The position numbers and the translations under genes are program-made. Shown piece after piece: positions 14,670-23,048 of a stretch of 33,733 bases of DNA. Under the pieces are notes generated by a model. That model had not been told where the DNA came from and ran no database searches. It worked only from the letters and a program-made list of their open reading frames with translations. Origin of the DNA: Lawsonibacter hominis (GTDB lineage Bacteria; Bacillota; Clostridia; Oscillospirales; Oscillospiraceae); contig NZ_JACOPP010000027.1 in the NCBI RefSeq assembly GCF_014287895.1, positions 1-33,733 on the forward strand, written 5' to 3'. Position 1 is the first letter of the stretch, and every line of letters begins with the position of its first letter.

Positions 14670-16637
14670 ATGAGCCTGCTGCATATGAGTTTTGCTGGCG
14701 CAGTAATGATTTTAGCAGTTACAGTCATTCGCGCCTTAGTCATTTATCGAGTACCTAAAAAGACTTTTATGGTACTTTGGGGAATTACACTTGCACGATT
14801 ACTCATTCCATTTTCTGCCCCTTCTGCGTTCAGTATATATACGTTTTTTGGGGAAAAAGAGCCGAACATAAGCAATGTAGGAGATACGGCAGTTACCACT
14901 TTGGGTCCGGCCATTCAAGAAGGACAAATGACTACTGCCCCCAATTATATTTCCCACTCTGAAGTCGCTGTTCCTATTTGGCCAATCATCTGGGCAATCG
15001 GAGCACTAATATGTGCGGTTGTTTTCTCGATAACCTACTGGAAATGTTATAAAGAATTTCAAACATCTTTGCCGATAGACAATGATTTTACACGTAATTG
15101 GTTAAGCAGCCATCACATTAAGCGTTCTATTCAAATTCGACAATCCGAATTGGTGTCAGCACCACTCACTTTTGGTATCCTTCGGCCGGTGATCTTGATG
15201 CCCAAAACAACAGACTGGAACGATGAAAAGACACTGCAATATGTTTTAGCACATGAGTTCGTGCATATACGAAGATTCGATACCATAACAAAGCTAATTC
15301 TGCTGATTGCTCTTTGTGTGCATTGGTTTAACCCTTTTGTGTGGGTAATGTATGTTCTTGCTAATCGAGATATTGAATTATCCTGCGATGAAACCGTTCT
15401 CCACTTGTTTGGAGAAAACACAAAAGCCTCTTATGCACGAACTTTGATTGGTATGGAAGAAATAAAAAGCGGAATTACCCCTTTATGCAATAATTTTAGT
15501 AAAAATGCCCTTGAAGAAAGGATGACAGCAATTATGAAAACCAAAAAAAGAACCATCTTCTCTATCGCTCTGGCAGCATTGATTGTTGTTGGAACCACTA
15601 CCGCCTTTGCGACTTCCGCAAAGGTAGAATCCAGCAAAGATAACTCCACAACTCTCCTTGCAGGAATTGAAAGCACATATACCAAAGATGGAAAAACCTA
15701 CTATGTCCTTGGAGATGGCAGCATGATGGAAGAATCTGAATATCTGAAAAAGTATCCTGTGCCGGAAGTAGAATGGTGGACGTATGAGGAATACAAAGAA
15801 TGGCTTGAAAACGAGAAAAAAGAACTCCAAAGCATACTCGGAGCAACAGGAACTGGAAACGGTAAGAAAATTGTTTGGACACAGGAAAAGATTGATGAAA
15901 CCATCGCCATGTATGAGGAAATGCTGCAGGATATTAAGAATGGCGTGAAGTATTCCAAAACGGTGGATGGTCAAGAGGACGTTCTGCTCGCTATGAATCC
16001 AGGTCCAATTGACACAACCGTTGAGGTCTCAATGGATATTAATTCGACGGAATCGGATGAGCTAACACAGAAAAAAATGTTGGATTTATATGGAGATTAT
16101 GGCATCTCATTTGATGAAAGCGGAAATATGTTGTTTCAAGGCGATTTGGTCAGATTGTTCTGGGATGGTGTAGACGCTGGCGACGGTGCATCTTCTGTCC
16201 TCTGCCAATATTACAACGAAAAGGGCACGGTAGATGTCCACACCGTCCGTTCTGTAATCGATAATGGCGACGGTAGCGTCGATCCTTTCGGTAAACTTAT
16301 CAAAATTGAAAAGGATAGCCAGGAGGTGTTTGATAGTCGGGATATGGACGACTATCTGTCCGATGGACCATCCACCACCACGGCTTCGGGCTTTTCCAAC
16401 TCCAATGATGGAACAAGTTTCGCAGAAGTGATGAAAAAATACGCAGAATTTGGAATCCGGTATGAGAGTGGCGACGGATTGGGGAATATCTATTATAACA
16501 ATCAACTGGTGAAAACATTTATAGATAAAAACAAACAGGGCGATGTGTTCACCTTATCTTCGGAAGATGGCGGAGAAATCGTAGTTCATACGGTCTATGA
16601 TAAAAAGGGAAATTTAACTGGTGTTGAAATTGAATGA
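14670..16637 (+). CDS. BlaR1-like M56 metalloprotease sensor with tail type A
   Basis: The 655-residue membrane protein starts at ATG 14670 (MSLLHMSFAGAVMIL, matching its paralogues) behind GAGGTGATG. Membrane helices lie at about residues 4-22, 33-50, 104-124 and 290-312. The gluzincin motif HEFVHIRRFD is near residue 194, followed by HWFNPFVWVMYVLANRDIELSCDE, listed here as HWFNPFVW and ELSCDE blocks. The exported part (about 315-655) has no penicillin-binding motifs. It carries two repeats of a domain also found in the lipoprotein at 27623: one near residue 471 (YGISFDESGN, GDLVRLFWD) and one near 588 (FGIRYESGDG, NNQLVKTFID, GNLTGVEIE). Expected role: sense an external ligand and relieve BlaI repression. 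Confidence 0.9.
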   Translation: MSLLHMSFAGAVMILAVTVIRALVIYRVPKKTFMVLWGITLARLLIPFSAPSAFSIYTFFGEKEPNISNVGDTAVTTLGPAIQEGQMTTAPNYISHSEVAVPIWPIIWAIGALICAVVFSITYWKCYKEFQTSLPIDNDFTRNWLSSHHIKRSIQIRQSELVSAPLTFGILRPVILMPKTTDWNDEKTLQYVLAHEFVHIRRFDTITKLILLIALCVHWFNPFVWVMYVLANRDIELSCDETVLHLFGENTKASYARTLIGMEEIKSGITPLCNNFSKNALEERMTAIMKTKKRTIFSIALAALIVVGTTTAFATSAKVESSKDNSTTLLAGIESTYTKDGKTYYVLGDGSMMEESEYLKKYPVPEVEWWTYEEYKEWLENEKKELQSILGATGTGNGKKIVWTQEKIDETIAMYEEMLQDIKNGVKYSKTVDGQEDVLLAMNPGPIDTTVEVSMDINSTESDELTQKKMLDLYGDYGISFDESGNMLFQGDLVRLFWDGVDAGDGASSVLCQYYNEKGTVDVHTVRSVIDNGDGSVDPFGKLIKIEKDSQEVFDSRDMDDYLSDGPSTTTASGFSNSNDGTSFAEVMKKYAEFGIRYESGDGLGNIYYNNQLVKTFIDKNKQGDVFTLSSEDGGEIVVHTVYDKKGNLTGVEIE

Positions 16638-16740
16638 ATTTCTCATGATGTTCATTTTGAAGTAAGTAGTTAAATGCAGATAGCAAAGTCGGCCGAGCCA
16701 CTCACCGGTCAAGATGAACGGGCTGCGCCCGCCGTTGACA

Positions 16741-16807
16741 GCCCCGTCTGTCTTTGCTGGTGAGCAGACAAGGGGCGACAGCAAGGAGTGCTGCCGCCCT
16801 TCTTTTC
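16741..16807 (+). promoter_or_regulatory. Candidate attenuator ahead of wHTH3
   Basis: GCCCCGTCTG (16741-16750) can pair with CAGAC-AA-GGGGC (16765-16776). Overlapping it, GGGCGACAGCA (16773-16783) pairs with TGCTGCCGCCC (16789-16799) and is followed by TTCTTTTC, a good terminator. The two stems share 16773-16776 and cannot form together. An upstream AGCAAAG (16682-16688) can also pair with CTTTGCT (16752-16758). The leader of wHTH3 differs from those of the other copies. Confidence 0.5.
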
Positions 16808-16829
16808 TACCTAATTGGAGGTAAACAGT

Positions 16830-17246
16830 ATGGAAGAACTAATCGTCATTCGTACTTCCGACCCGGATGGAAGTATATTTCACTCCATCATAGAAGCCTT
16901 ACAGAGTAAGAATGTTCAAATCCTTCATGCTGCTGACCTGGAGCCTTCCGTTCTGACTCTGGGCGATATTATGATATTTCCAGAGCAGCGTCGGGTAATG
17001 AAGCAAGATATAGAGATCCACCTGAACTATGGAGAGTTCTCCATCCTCTATTGTATGGCCCGTTACCCTGGACGCGTATTCAGCCGGGAGCAGCTCTATA
17101 ATGCGGCCTGGGGCGAGGACTGCGAATTAGGCACCAATACCGTGGACAACACGATCTGGCGCCTGCGGGGCAAGTTGGAGTCTGATCCAAAACATCCAAT
17201 CTATATTAAGACTGTTTTCCGGGTTGGTTATAAAATCGAAAGATAG
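16830..17246 (+). CDS. Stand-alone OmpR-type winged-helix protein, copy 3 (wHTH3)
   Basis: This 138-residue member is the most diverged of the five (HSIIEALQSKNV, MKQDIEIHLNYG, RGKLESDPKHPIYIK) but has the same length and architecture. The recognition stretch TNTVDNTIWRLR is unchanged. The start is ATG 16830 behind TTGGAGGTAA. It closes module III (BlaI, BlaR1-like). Its higher divergence and different leader suggest an older acquisition than copies 1, 2, 4 and 5. Confidence 0.9.
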   Translation: MEELIVIRTSDPDGSIFHSIIEALQSKNVQILHAADLEPSVLTLGDIMIFPEQRRVMKQDIEIHLNYGEFSILYCMARYPGRVFSREQLYNAAWGEDCELGTNTVDNTIWRLRGKLESDPKHPIYIKTVFRVGYKIER

Positions 17247-17258
17247 CATACAAGAAAA

Positions 17259-17289
17259 TGCCGGACACAACAGTGCCCGGTACTTTTCT
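17259..17289 (+). terminator. Terminator after wHTH3
   Basis: TGCCGGACAC (17259-17268) pairs with GTGCCCGGTA (17273-17282), one mismatch, then CTTTTCTC. It is a shorter version of the stem that follows the other wHTH copies. The AT-rich bases 17290-17426 up to the IS show no gene. Confidence 0.75.
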
Positions 17290-17452
17290 CAACAGAGGCA
17301 TATTCGGCTATTACATAAGTTTGAGATTTGAAAACATTTTATTGCTTAATATATTTCTTTTTCTCTGTAAACATAATTCCTTGAATACATACAGTTACCT
17401 GCAAAACAGGCTTTTCTATAAAAAATGGGGCTGTTGCAAAACAGACTCAATA

Positions 17453-17500
17453 AAAAAATGAGATAGACTTCCCCGGAAGGGGTTGCCTATCTCATTTTTT
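17453..17500 (+). terminator. Terminator inside the left end of the IS
   Basis: AAAAAATGAGATAG (17453-17466) pairs perfectly with CTATCTCATTTTTT (17487-17500); a second small stem TTCCCC/GGAAGGGG lies in the loop. It would shield the transposase gene from outside transcription, in either direction. Confidence 0.85.
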
Positions 17501-17519
17501 GTTGTAATCTGAAACTGTC

Positions 17520-19094
17520 ATGAAACAAATACAACAAGAAAAGTATAACAGAAAGGCATGGCAGTATCAACAGTTAGCACTGCCCATTGCGCAAAATATT
17601 GAGATAGCGGAAGATGAACCCGTATTTGTAGCCAACGCCCAGCTTGAGGAACTGGATTACAGGGAACTGTACAAAGCGTATTCACCCATCGGGAGAAAAT
17701 CGGCAGCAGAACCACGGATCATGTTCAAGCTATTGGTGTACGGGTATATGTGCGGGATCTACTCCACGCGAAAGCTGGAGGAAGCCTGCCGGAAGAACAT
17801 CGATTTCATCTGGCTTTTGCAGGGAGAGCGAGCGCCGGATCACTGCTCTATTGCCCGGTTCCGCAGCGGGAAGGCCCGGGACGCCATTGAGGGATTGTTC
17901 TACCAGTATGTGAGAAGGCTGGCGAAAGAGGAAGAGATCCAGTACGAAGAAGTATTCATCGACGGGACCAAGATAGAGAGCATGGCCAACCGGTATACCT
18001 TTGTGTGGCGAAAGAGTGTGGAAAAGCAGCTGGCCAAGGTAAAGGAGAAGGCAAAAGAGCTGTTCCGGCAATACGGAGGGAACGGAAACCTGACCGCCGG
18101 CAAGCTGCGGCGTCTTGCCCAAAGCCTTGTGCCGGAAGGAGGGGAAATGGTCCGGGGTACAGGGAGACGGAAACCGTCCTGGCAGCGGCAGTATGAGGAG
18201 CTGGAGCAGCTGCTGGAGAGGTGGGACCGCTATGAGGCCCAGCTGTTTGAGATGGGCTGCCGGCGCAACAGCTTGTCCAAAACCGACAAAGACGCCACCT
18301 TCATGCGGATGAAGGAGGACCATATGGGCAACGGACAACTGAAGCCCGCCTACAATGTGCAGCTGGCGGTAAACAGCGAATACATTACCGGGGTGGCGGC
18401 CTTCTCCCACTGCACAGACAGCGGCACTCTGATCCCATTTCTGGAGCATATCCAGCGGATGCAGGGCAGAAGCTACCGGGACATTGTAGCGGATGCCGGC
18501 TACGAAAGCGTGGGCAATTATCTGTACCTGGACCGCAAGGACCAGGGATGCTATATAAAGCCTGCCAACTACGAAGTACGAAAGACCAAAAAGTACTCGC
18601 AGCAGATCTGGCGGCTGGAGAATATGCAGTATCTGGAACGGGAAGATTGTTTCCTCTGTGCCGCAGGAAGAAAGCTGACACTGCGCCGAAGCTGCTCCCG
18701 AAAAGAAAAGGGCATGGTCACCACCATGGACTATTACCGCTGCGAGGGGTGCGGCGGTTGTCCTTTGCGGGAGCAGTGCACCACCTCCCGGGATCCGGCT
18801 TTCTGCAAAGAGGTAAAGGTCTGCCGGGAGTTTGCCCAGTTCCGGGACCAGGCTCTCCGGCAGCTGAGCACCCCGCGGGGAACACTTCTTCGGATGAACC
18901 GCTCCATCCAGGTGGAGGGGGCCTTTGGCGTACTGAAAAGCAACCGCCGGTTCAAACGGTTCCTCATGCGGGGCAAGACCAATATCTCACTGGAACTGTT
19001 CCTGCTCTGCCTGGCCTTTGACCTGAAAAAGTACTGGGCCAAACTGCAACAGGGACGGCTGAAAAGTCATCTTTTTCCCCTGAAAAAAGAATAG
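17520..19094 (+). CDS. IS1182-family transposase
   Basis: The 524-residue DDE transposase begins MKQIQQEKYNRKAWQYQQLA. The N-terminal part (about residues 20-150) holds the conserved YSPIGRKSAAEPRIMFKLL and GIYSTRKLEEACRKNIDF blocks. Catalytic-domain motifs include FIDGTKIESMANRYTFVWRK (about 143), the DAGYES aspartate near residue 330, and the cysteine-rich YYRCEGCGGCPLREQC segment followed by the GAFGVLKSNRRFKRF block with the conserved late Glu. The length is normal for the family and the frame is intact, so the element may be active. The ribosome site is weak, as usual for transposases. Confidence 0.93.
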   Translation: MKQIQQEKYNRKAWQYQQLALPIAQNIEIAEDEPVFVANAQLEELDYRELYKAYSPIGRKSAAEPRIMFKLLVYGYMCGIYSTRKLEEACRKNIDFIWLLQGERAPDHCSIARFRSGKARDAIEGLFYQYVRRLAKEEEIQYEEVFIDGTKIESMANRYTFVWRKSVEKQLAKVKEKAKELFRQYGGNGNLTAGKLRRLAQSLVPEGGEMVRGTGRRKPSWQRQYEELEQLLERWDRYEAQLFEMGCRRNSLSKTDKDATFMRMKEDHMGNGQLKPAYNVQLAVNSEYITGVAAFSHCTDSGTLIPFLEHIQRMQGRSYRDIVADAGYESVGNYLYLDRKDQGCYIKPANYEVRKTKKYSQQIWRLENMQYLEREDCFLCAAGRKLTLRRSCSRKEKGMVTTMDYYRCEGCGGCPLREQCTTSRDPAFCKEVKVCREFAQFRDQALRQLSTPRGTLLRMNRSIQVEGAFGVLKSNRRFKRFLMRGKTNISLELFLLCLAFDLKKYWAKLQQGRLKSHLFPLKKE

Positions 19095-19311
19095 ATTTTT
19101 CCACAACCGGAAAATGCAAAAAACTGGACCTCTCCTCACCCGAGAAGCCCAGCTTTGCTGTACCATTTTTTCCTTTTGGTGACAAACTTTTTTACAATTT
19201 GTTCTCCAAAATACTGCACAGAACCACTTTTCCACAGAAAACGGGGCTGTTGCTCCACTTTCGTTTTGCAACAGCCCCATTATATAAATATTTTCCGTGG
19301 TCGTAAAACAC

Positions 19312-20661
19312 TTACTGTTCCATGTTAGCGTTGAGGCTTACCTTAACACCATTAGCATCAAAAATCTCTACTTCAACTCCATCTTCCGGTTGCAAAGGAG
19401 TGACTTCTCCGTTTGCCACAGCCTGCCTGAATTCATCAGGAATTTCAAGCGGAACCTTTGACATACTGGTAATCATATCGGAAAAAGAGACCTCCTCCTT
19501 GGCCTTGAGATCATATCCGTCGTTCGGATTGATGCTTTGAGCAAAGGGAATATCTGTTTGCGTTTCACCGGTGAGGAGCTCGTCACTGGAAGTTGTAGAC
19601 ACATCCTTGCCAGCAACAATTCCGTTGATCGTCTGCGGAGTATTACTTTGCGCCTCGGCAGCAAATGCGGACAGCGCAAAACTGCTTGCACCCAATACGC
19701 AAACAAGCGCAGTAGCGATCAGTTTTTTGGACTTATTTCCATTCAGCATAATGCAAATTCTCCTTTTCAGCTTTTCGCGCGAGGATGTAAAAGAAATCCC
19801 CGGCGTAGAGTTCAATTTGTGTTGAAATTTGGAATACGAAATCAAAAGGTATCCATAGTGTTTACGTTCCTCATGGTCAAGATTCTGAACTACCTGAGCA
19901 TCACAGGATGTCTCGGCATAAAATTCAAAGTCTTTACAGAGCAGCCACACAATAGGGTTGACCCAGTGAATCGTCTGTATTACGACGCCCAGAAGTTTCC
20001 ACCACAAATCACGGCGTTTAAAATGCACCAGTTCATGTTTCAGAATCATTTGTATATCCGCTGGCGGAAGTCCGTCAGCAGGTACTGCAATGATCGGCTT
20101 GAAAAAACCAATCATCACCGGACTTTGTACATATGGCGATACTCTGAGAATTGGTATTTGCCGGATTCCATATTCGCTTGCACAGTGATTTGCGATTCGC
20201 TGTAACTCACCACAAACAGGCTGTGTTTGCTTTTTGGATAGTCTCCTACGGAATCTTAACAATACAGCAATATACCATAATGCAAGAGCAGACATACCAA
20301 CAGACCAAACAACTAAAATCTTTTCCTGTGTCTGAACATCCAAGCGAAAACCGCTCGTTCTCATGCTGTTGCTTTCATTGATGGAAGTATTCTGTTGGAC
20401 TACTTCGTCTTTTGGAATAACGCTGCTAATGCCTTCCAAGTATTCGCCTGTTTGAAATGGTATATCTTTTGTTGCAGAAGAGATCGGCAAGACCTGATAA
20501 AATGGAATCAAGAACAACACCATGACAGCGATGCACCCAATATAGCGGAAACGCTCATTCACGCCGTTTTTTGCCCAAACGAGCAAAGTTTTGAAAAGCA
20601 GGTACACGCTGCTGGCAATTAAATTCAGAAAAAACAGAGTACTAAGCAAGTAAGTTACCAT
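19312..20661 (-). CDS. BlaR1-like M56 metalloprotease sensor (minus strand)
   Basis: The 449-residue protein begins MVTYLLSTLFFLNLIASSVY behind GGAGGAA. Membrane helices are at about residues 5-28, 40-58, 113-133 and 308-328. The zinc motif HELVHFKRRDLW is followed by HWVNPIVWLLCKD and the AETSCDAQVV block. The exported tail (about 330-449) is unlike the other tails and contains no penicillin-binding motifs. Its last part (LEIPDEFRQAVANGEVTPLQ) resembles short ends of gut M56 proteins. It is encoded 16 bases after its BlaI. An internal AAAGGAG-ATG pair precedes the last membrane segment, at M305. Confidence 0.88.
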   Translation of the reverse strand: MVTYLLSTLFFLNLIASSVYLLFKTLLVWAKNGVNERFRYIGCIAVMVLFLIPFYQVLPISSATKDIPFQTGEYLEGISSVIPKDEVVQQNTSINESNSMRTSGFRLDVQTQEKILVVWSVGMSALALWYIAVLLRFRRRLSKKQTQPVCGELQRIANHCASEYGIRQIPILRVSPYVQSPVMIGFFKPIIAVPADGLPPADIQMILKHELVHFKRRDLWWKLLGVVIQTIHWVNPIVWLLCKDFEFYAETSCDAQVVQNLDHEERKHYGYLLISYSKFQHKLNSTPGISFTSSREKLKRRICIMLNGNKSKKLIATALVCVLGASSFALSAFAAEAQSNTPQTINGIVAGKDVSTTSSDELLTGETQTDIPFAQSINPNDGYDLKAKEEVSFSDMITSMSKVPLEIPDEFRQAVANGEVTPLQPEDGVEVEIFDANGVKVSLNANMEQ

Positions 20662-20677
20662 ACAAATTCCTCCGTTA

Positions 20678-21055
20678 TTACTGATTGTCCAACCATTCTT
20701 TCAAAGATTCACGATCTTCCTCTGACATCTGGGAGCCACCATAAAGTGCTGCGAAGAAATTCTTGATCGATCCACCATACAGTGTATCTAAGATTCGCTG
20801 TGCATTACTTTTATGATATTCCTCACACGTCTTGATCGGCCAATAATAAGGCACACGGCCCTCTCTTTTTGATGTGATTAAACCTTTTTGGGTTAAACGT
20901 GACAGAAATGTTGCTAATGTTTGAGCTTTCCAATCCTTATTGCGATATTCGGCAAAGTACGACAATATCTGTGAAGCAGACATGGGGGCTTCCGAGTTCC
21001 ACAGCACCTCCATAATTTCGTATTCGGTATCTGATAGTTTTTGGGATCGATCCAT
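20678..21055 (-). CDS. BlaI/MecI-family repressor (minus strand)
   Basis: The 125-residue protein (MDRSQKLSDTEYEIMEVLWN) has a BlaI winged helix (residues 5-75) and a dimerisation tail. IKNFFAALYG gives an Asn99-Phe100 bond at the position where staphylococcal BlaI is cut, so classical BlaR-triggered cleavage is conceivable. Start chosen at 21055, eight bases from AAGGAGG; an earlier ATG (21061) is too close to it. It is almost identical to the repressor at 29839 (five substitutions), and 290 bases are identical as an inverted repeat. Confidence 0.92.
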   Translation of the reverse strand: MDRSQKLSDTEYEIMEVLWNSEAPMSASQILSYFAEYRNKDWKAQTLATFLSRLTQKGLITSKREGRVPYYWPIKTCEEYHKSNAQRILDTLYGGSIKNFFAALYGGSQMSEEDRESLKEWLDNQ

Positions 21056-21068
21056 AAACATTTCCTCC

Positions 21069-21150
21069 TTATCCAAAGTACGTCTACTTTGGATAAGTTA
21101 ATTCTACTACAAGTTTGTAGAATAGTCAATAGTTCTACAGTGGTGTAGAA
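21069..21150 (-). promoter_or_regulatory. Promoter, BlaI operators and leader hairpin of the minus-strand pair
   Basis: On the minus strand: TTGACT, 17 bases, TAGAAT (plus-strand 21101-21129). Two 14-base palindromes, CTACAAGTTTGTAG (21107-21120, in the spacer) and CTACAGTGGTGTAG (21135-21148, upstream), fit a CTACA-N4-TGTAG BlaI operator. The transcript then starts with a 12-bp hairpin (TTATCCAAAGTA/TACTTTGGATAA, 21069-21096) touching the ribosome site. The module VI promoter at 29028 is homologous. Confidence 0.7.
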
Positions 21151-21256
21151 ATAAATTTAAAACACACTTTTACATTTCAGGTGTTATTATTTAAACGACT
21201 ATACAGTTCATACTACCGACTAAATAATTTCATGTTCATAAAATGTTTTTAATTGC

Positions 21257-21324
21257 ACTATTGGAGTAGTGTTGACAACTCGAAACTATTGTGGTAGTAT
21301 AATAACGTAAACTATTGCAATAGT
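21257..21324 (+). promoter_or_regulatory. Promoter and three phased BlaI operators of module IV
   Basis: TTGACA (21272-21277), 17 bases, TAGTAT (21295-21300). Three copies of ACTATTG-N3-TAGT occur at 21257-21270, 21285-21298 and 21311-21324, upstream of the -35, in the spacer, and downstream of the -10. The last is a perfect palindrome (AACTATTGCAATAGTT). Start-to-start spacing is 28 and 26 bases. Confidence 0.7.
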
Positions 21325-21345
21325 TCAGAGAAAGGATTTGATTGT

Positions 21346-21705
21346 ATGGCAATTAAGCTCTTTGATTCCGAGCTAAAAGTCATGGATGTGCTATGGAAAG
21401 AAGGTGACAAGACCGCAAAGCAAATTTCTGATATTCTCAAAGAGGAAATCGGCTGGAACATGAACACCACCTACACCGTGATCAAAAAGTGCATCGCGAA
21501 AGGTGCCATTGAGCGTAGCGAACCAAACTTCATGTGCCATGCGCTGATTGCAAAAGAGGTTGTGCAAGAGGCGGAGGCAGAGGAGCTGATTGGCAAGCTG
21601 TTTGACGGCTCCCCCGACAAACTGTTTGCCGCCTTGCTGGACAATCAAAAGCTATCCAAGGAGCAAATTGAAAATCTGCGCCGGATGGTGGCTGAATTGG
21701 AATAG
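21346..21705 (+). CDS. BlaI/MecI-family repressor (module IV)
   Basis: The 119-residue protein is closely related to the module III repressor (LFDSELKVMDVLWKEGDKTA, NMNTTYTVIKKCIAKGAIER, EPNFMCHALI). The winged helix covers residues 5-75. It lacks Asn-Phe at the classical cleavage position (DKLFAALLDN). Start ATG behind GAAAGGA. Its promoter carries three operators. It is followed, 10 bases after its stop, by two tandem BlaR1-like genes that presumably both act on it. Confidence 0.92.
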   Translation: MAIKLFDSELKVMDVLWKEGDKTAKQISDILKEEIGWNMNTTYTVIKKCIAKGAIERSEPNFMCHALIAKEVVQEAEAEELIGKLFDGSPDKLFAALLDNQKLSKEQIENLRRMVAELE

Positions 21706-21715
21706 GAGGTAACGC

Positions 21716-22975
21716 ATGAGCCTATTCCAAATGAGCGTGGCCGGAGGTGTGCTGATCTTATTCATTGTGGTTATCCGCGCATTGGCGATCCATCGTTTGC
21801 CAAAAACAACTTTTTTAGCGTTGTGGATGATCGCGGCTCTGCGCTTGCTCCTGCCATTCTCCATCCCGCTGCCTTTCAACATCCATATCGGCCTTGATGT
21901 TTTTTCAGATGTGGTTCAAGAATTACCCTCTGGAAATATCGCTTCTACTTTACCGGGGGATAGTCCGCCGTCTTATGATATAGGTACGGCTGTTCCAAGT
22001 CCTGTAACAGAACGCATTTCCATCTTTGTGATGCTTTGGCTGGTTGGTGCGCTGTTGTTAGTGCTCTACTTCTCTATCTCTTATCTGCGGAGTATGCGGA
22101 AATTTAGAATGTCTATCCCCGACAACACACCGTATATCCAAAATTGGTTGGCCGCACACCAAATTTCCAGACCCCTTGCGGTGCGGAGTTCAGATTTGAT
22201 TTCCTCTCCGCTGACCTATGGCATCCTGCATCCGGTGATCCTCTTGCCCAAAAAACTTGATCGGAATGACCAGGTTGCATTGAAGTATGTGCTGACCCAT
22301 GAATATGTCCACATTCGGCGCTTTGACGCAATCACAAAAATTCTCTTTGCTGCTGTGCTCTGCATCCATTGGTTTAATCCGCTGGTTTGGGTGATGTATG
22401 TCCTTGCCAACCGGGATGTGGAATTGTCGTGTGATGCCTGGGTTATCCGTATGATGGGTGCAAAAAACCGTTCCTCTTATGCGCTAATGTTAATTAAAAT
22501 GGAGGAACAGAGAAGCGGTATGTCCGCTTTATGTAGCCATTTTGGGAAAAATGCAATTTCAGAAAGGATTGAAGCAATTATGAAATTCAAAAAGACTTCT
22601 ATTTTGGCTTGTGCTTTGGCACTTGCCTTGATTGCTGGTGCAACAACGGCATTTGCTGCCACAAGGACTGATGATAATGTGGGGCTAATGGGACTTGGAT
22701 TTTCTACCGCAGATGTAGAGGATATGGAAGCGGTGGAAATTGGAAACACCACTCCGGTACAGCGTGTGGGGGGAGAAGATAATCGGTCAGACAACGGGGT
22801 AACAAACATCGAGAATATGGCGCACATGGATATCTCTGGTACCATGCAAAATGCACAATCTATGGATATTACCCTGGTTTCTGTCAGCCATGATGACGAG
22901 TCCAAGTTTACGCCCGAAGAATGGGCTGAAATTTTGAAGCAGATTGAGCAGGGAACGGTGTATTGGGAGGACTAA
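21716..22975 (+). CDS. BlaR1-like M56 metalloprotease sensor, first of a tandem pair
   Basis: The 419-residue protein begins MSLFQMSVAGGVLIL behind AGGAGG. Membrane helices are at about residues 4-22, 33-50, 105-125 and 292-312. Zinc motif HEYVHIRRFD, then HWFNPLVWVM and ELSCDAWVIR. The exported tail after residue 312 is only about 107 residues, with no penicillin-binding motifs, and ends FTPEEWAEILKQIEQG, an ending common in gut M56 proteins. About nine in ten residues of the first 311 are shared with the next gene, and the tails are unrelated. Confidence 0.9.
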   Translation: MSLFQMSVAGGVLILFIVVIRALAIHRLPKTTFLALWMIAALRLLLPFSIPLPFNIHIGLDVFSDVVQELPSGNIASTLPGDSPPSYDIGTAVPSPVTERISIFVMLWLVGALLLVLYFSISYLRSMRKFRMSIPDNTPYIQNWLAAHQISRPLAVRSSDLISSPLTYGILHPVILLPKKLDRNDQVALKYVLTHEYVHIRRFDAITKILFAAVLCIHWFNPLVWVMYVLANRDVELSCDAWVIRMMGAKNRSSYALMLIKMEEQRSGMSALCSHFGKNAISERIEAIMKFKKTSILACALALALIAGATTAFAATRTDDNVGLMGLGFSTADVEDMEAVEIGNTTPVQRVGGEDNRSDNGVTNIENMAHMDISGTMQNAQSMDITLVSVSHDDESKFTPEEWAEILKQIEQGTVYWED

Positions 22976-23048
22976 TTCTTTCAGAGAATATTTATTATGG
23001 AATGGTAGCCCAAAGGATGTAGTTGGGCGCAGAAAAGGAGGGTAACGC

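Larger units (their letters stand above)
17427..19278 (+). mobile_element. IS1182-family insertion sequence
   Basis: The 1852-base element is bounded by perfect 16-base inverted repeats: GGGGCTGTTGCAAAAC (17427-17442) and its complement at 19263-19278. Flanking AT dinucleotides could extend the repeats by two bases. One transposase gene fills it. A second GGGGCTGTTGC near the right end (from 19243) folds back on the terminal repeat. It is more GC-rich than its surroundings and sits between wHTH3 and the minus-strand BlaR1-like gene, interrupting no recognisable gene. I cannot confirm a target duplication by eye. Confidence 0.88.

Noticed and set aside
17730..18449. Long minus-strand open frame inside the transposase gene
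   Set aside because: It is a shadow of a GC-rich coding region. It has no ribosome site and resembles no protein I know; the plus strand encodes an intact transposase.
19537..20205. 222-codon plus-strand frame opposite the BlaR1-like gene
   Set aside because: It is antisense to a clear M56 protein and lacks a plausible start and ribosome site.
17427..21055. Composite transposon formed by the IS and the minus-strand BlaI/BlaR1 pair
   Set aside because: Only one IS copy is present in the window, and no second terminal repeat is found beyond 21055.
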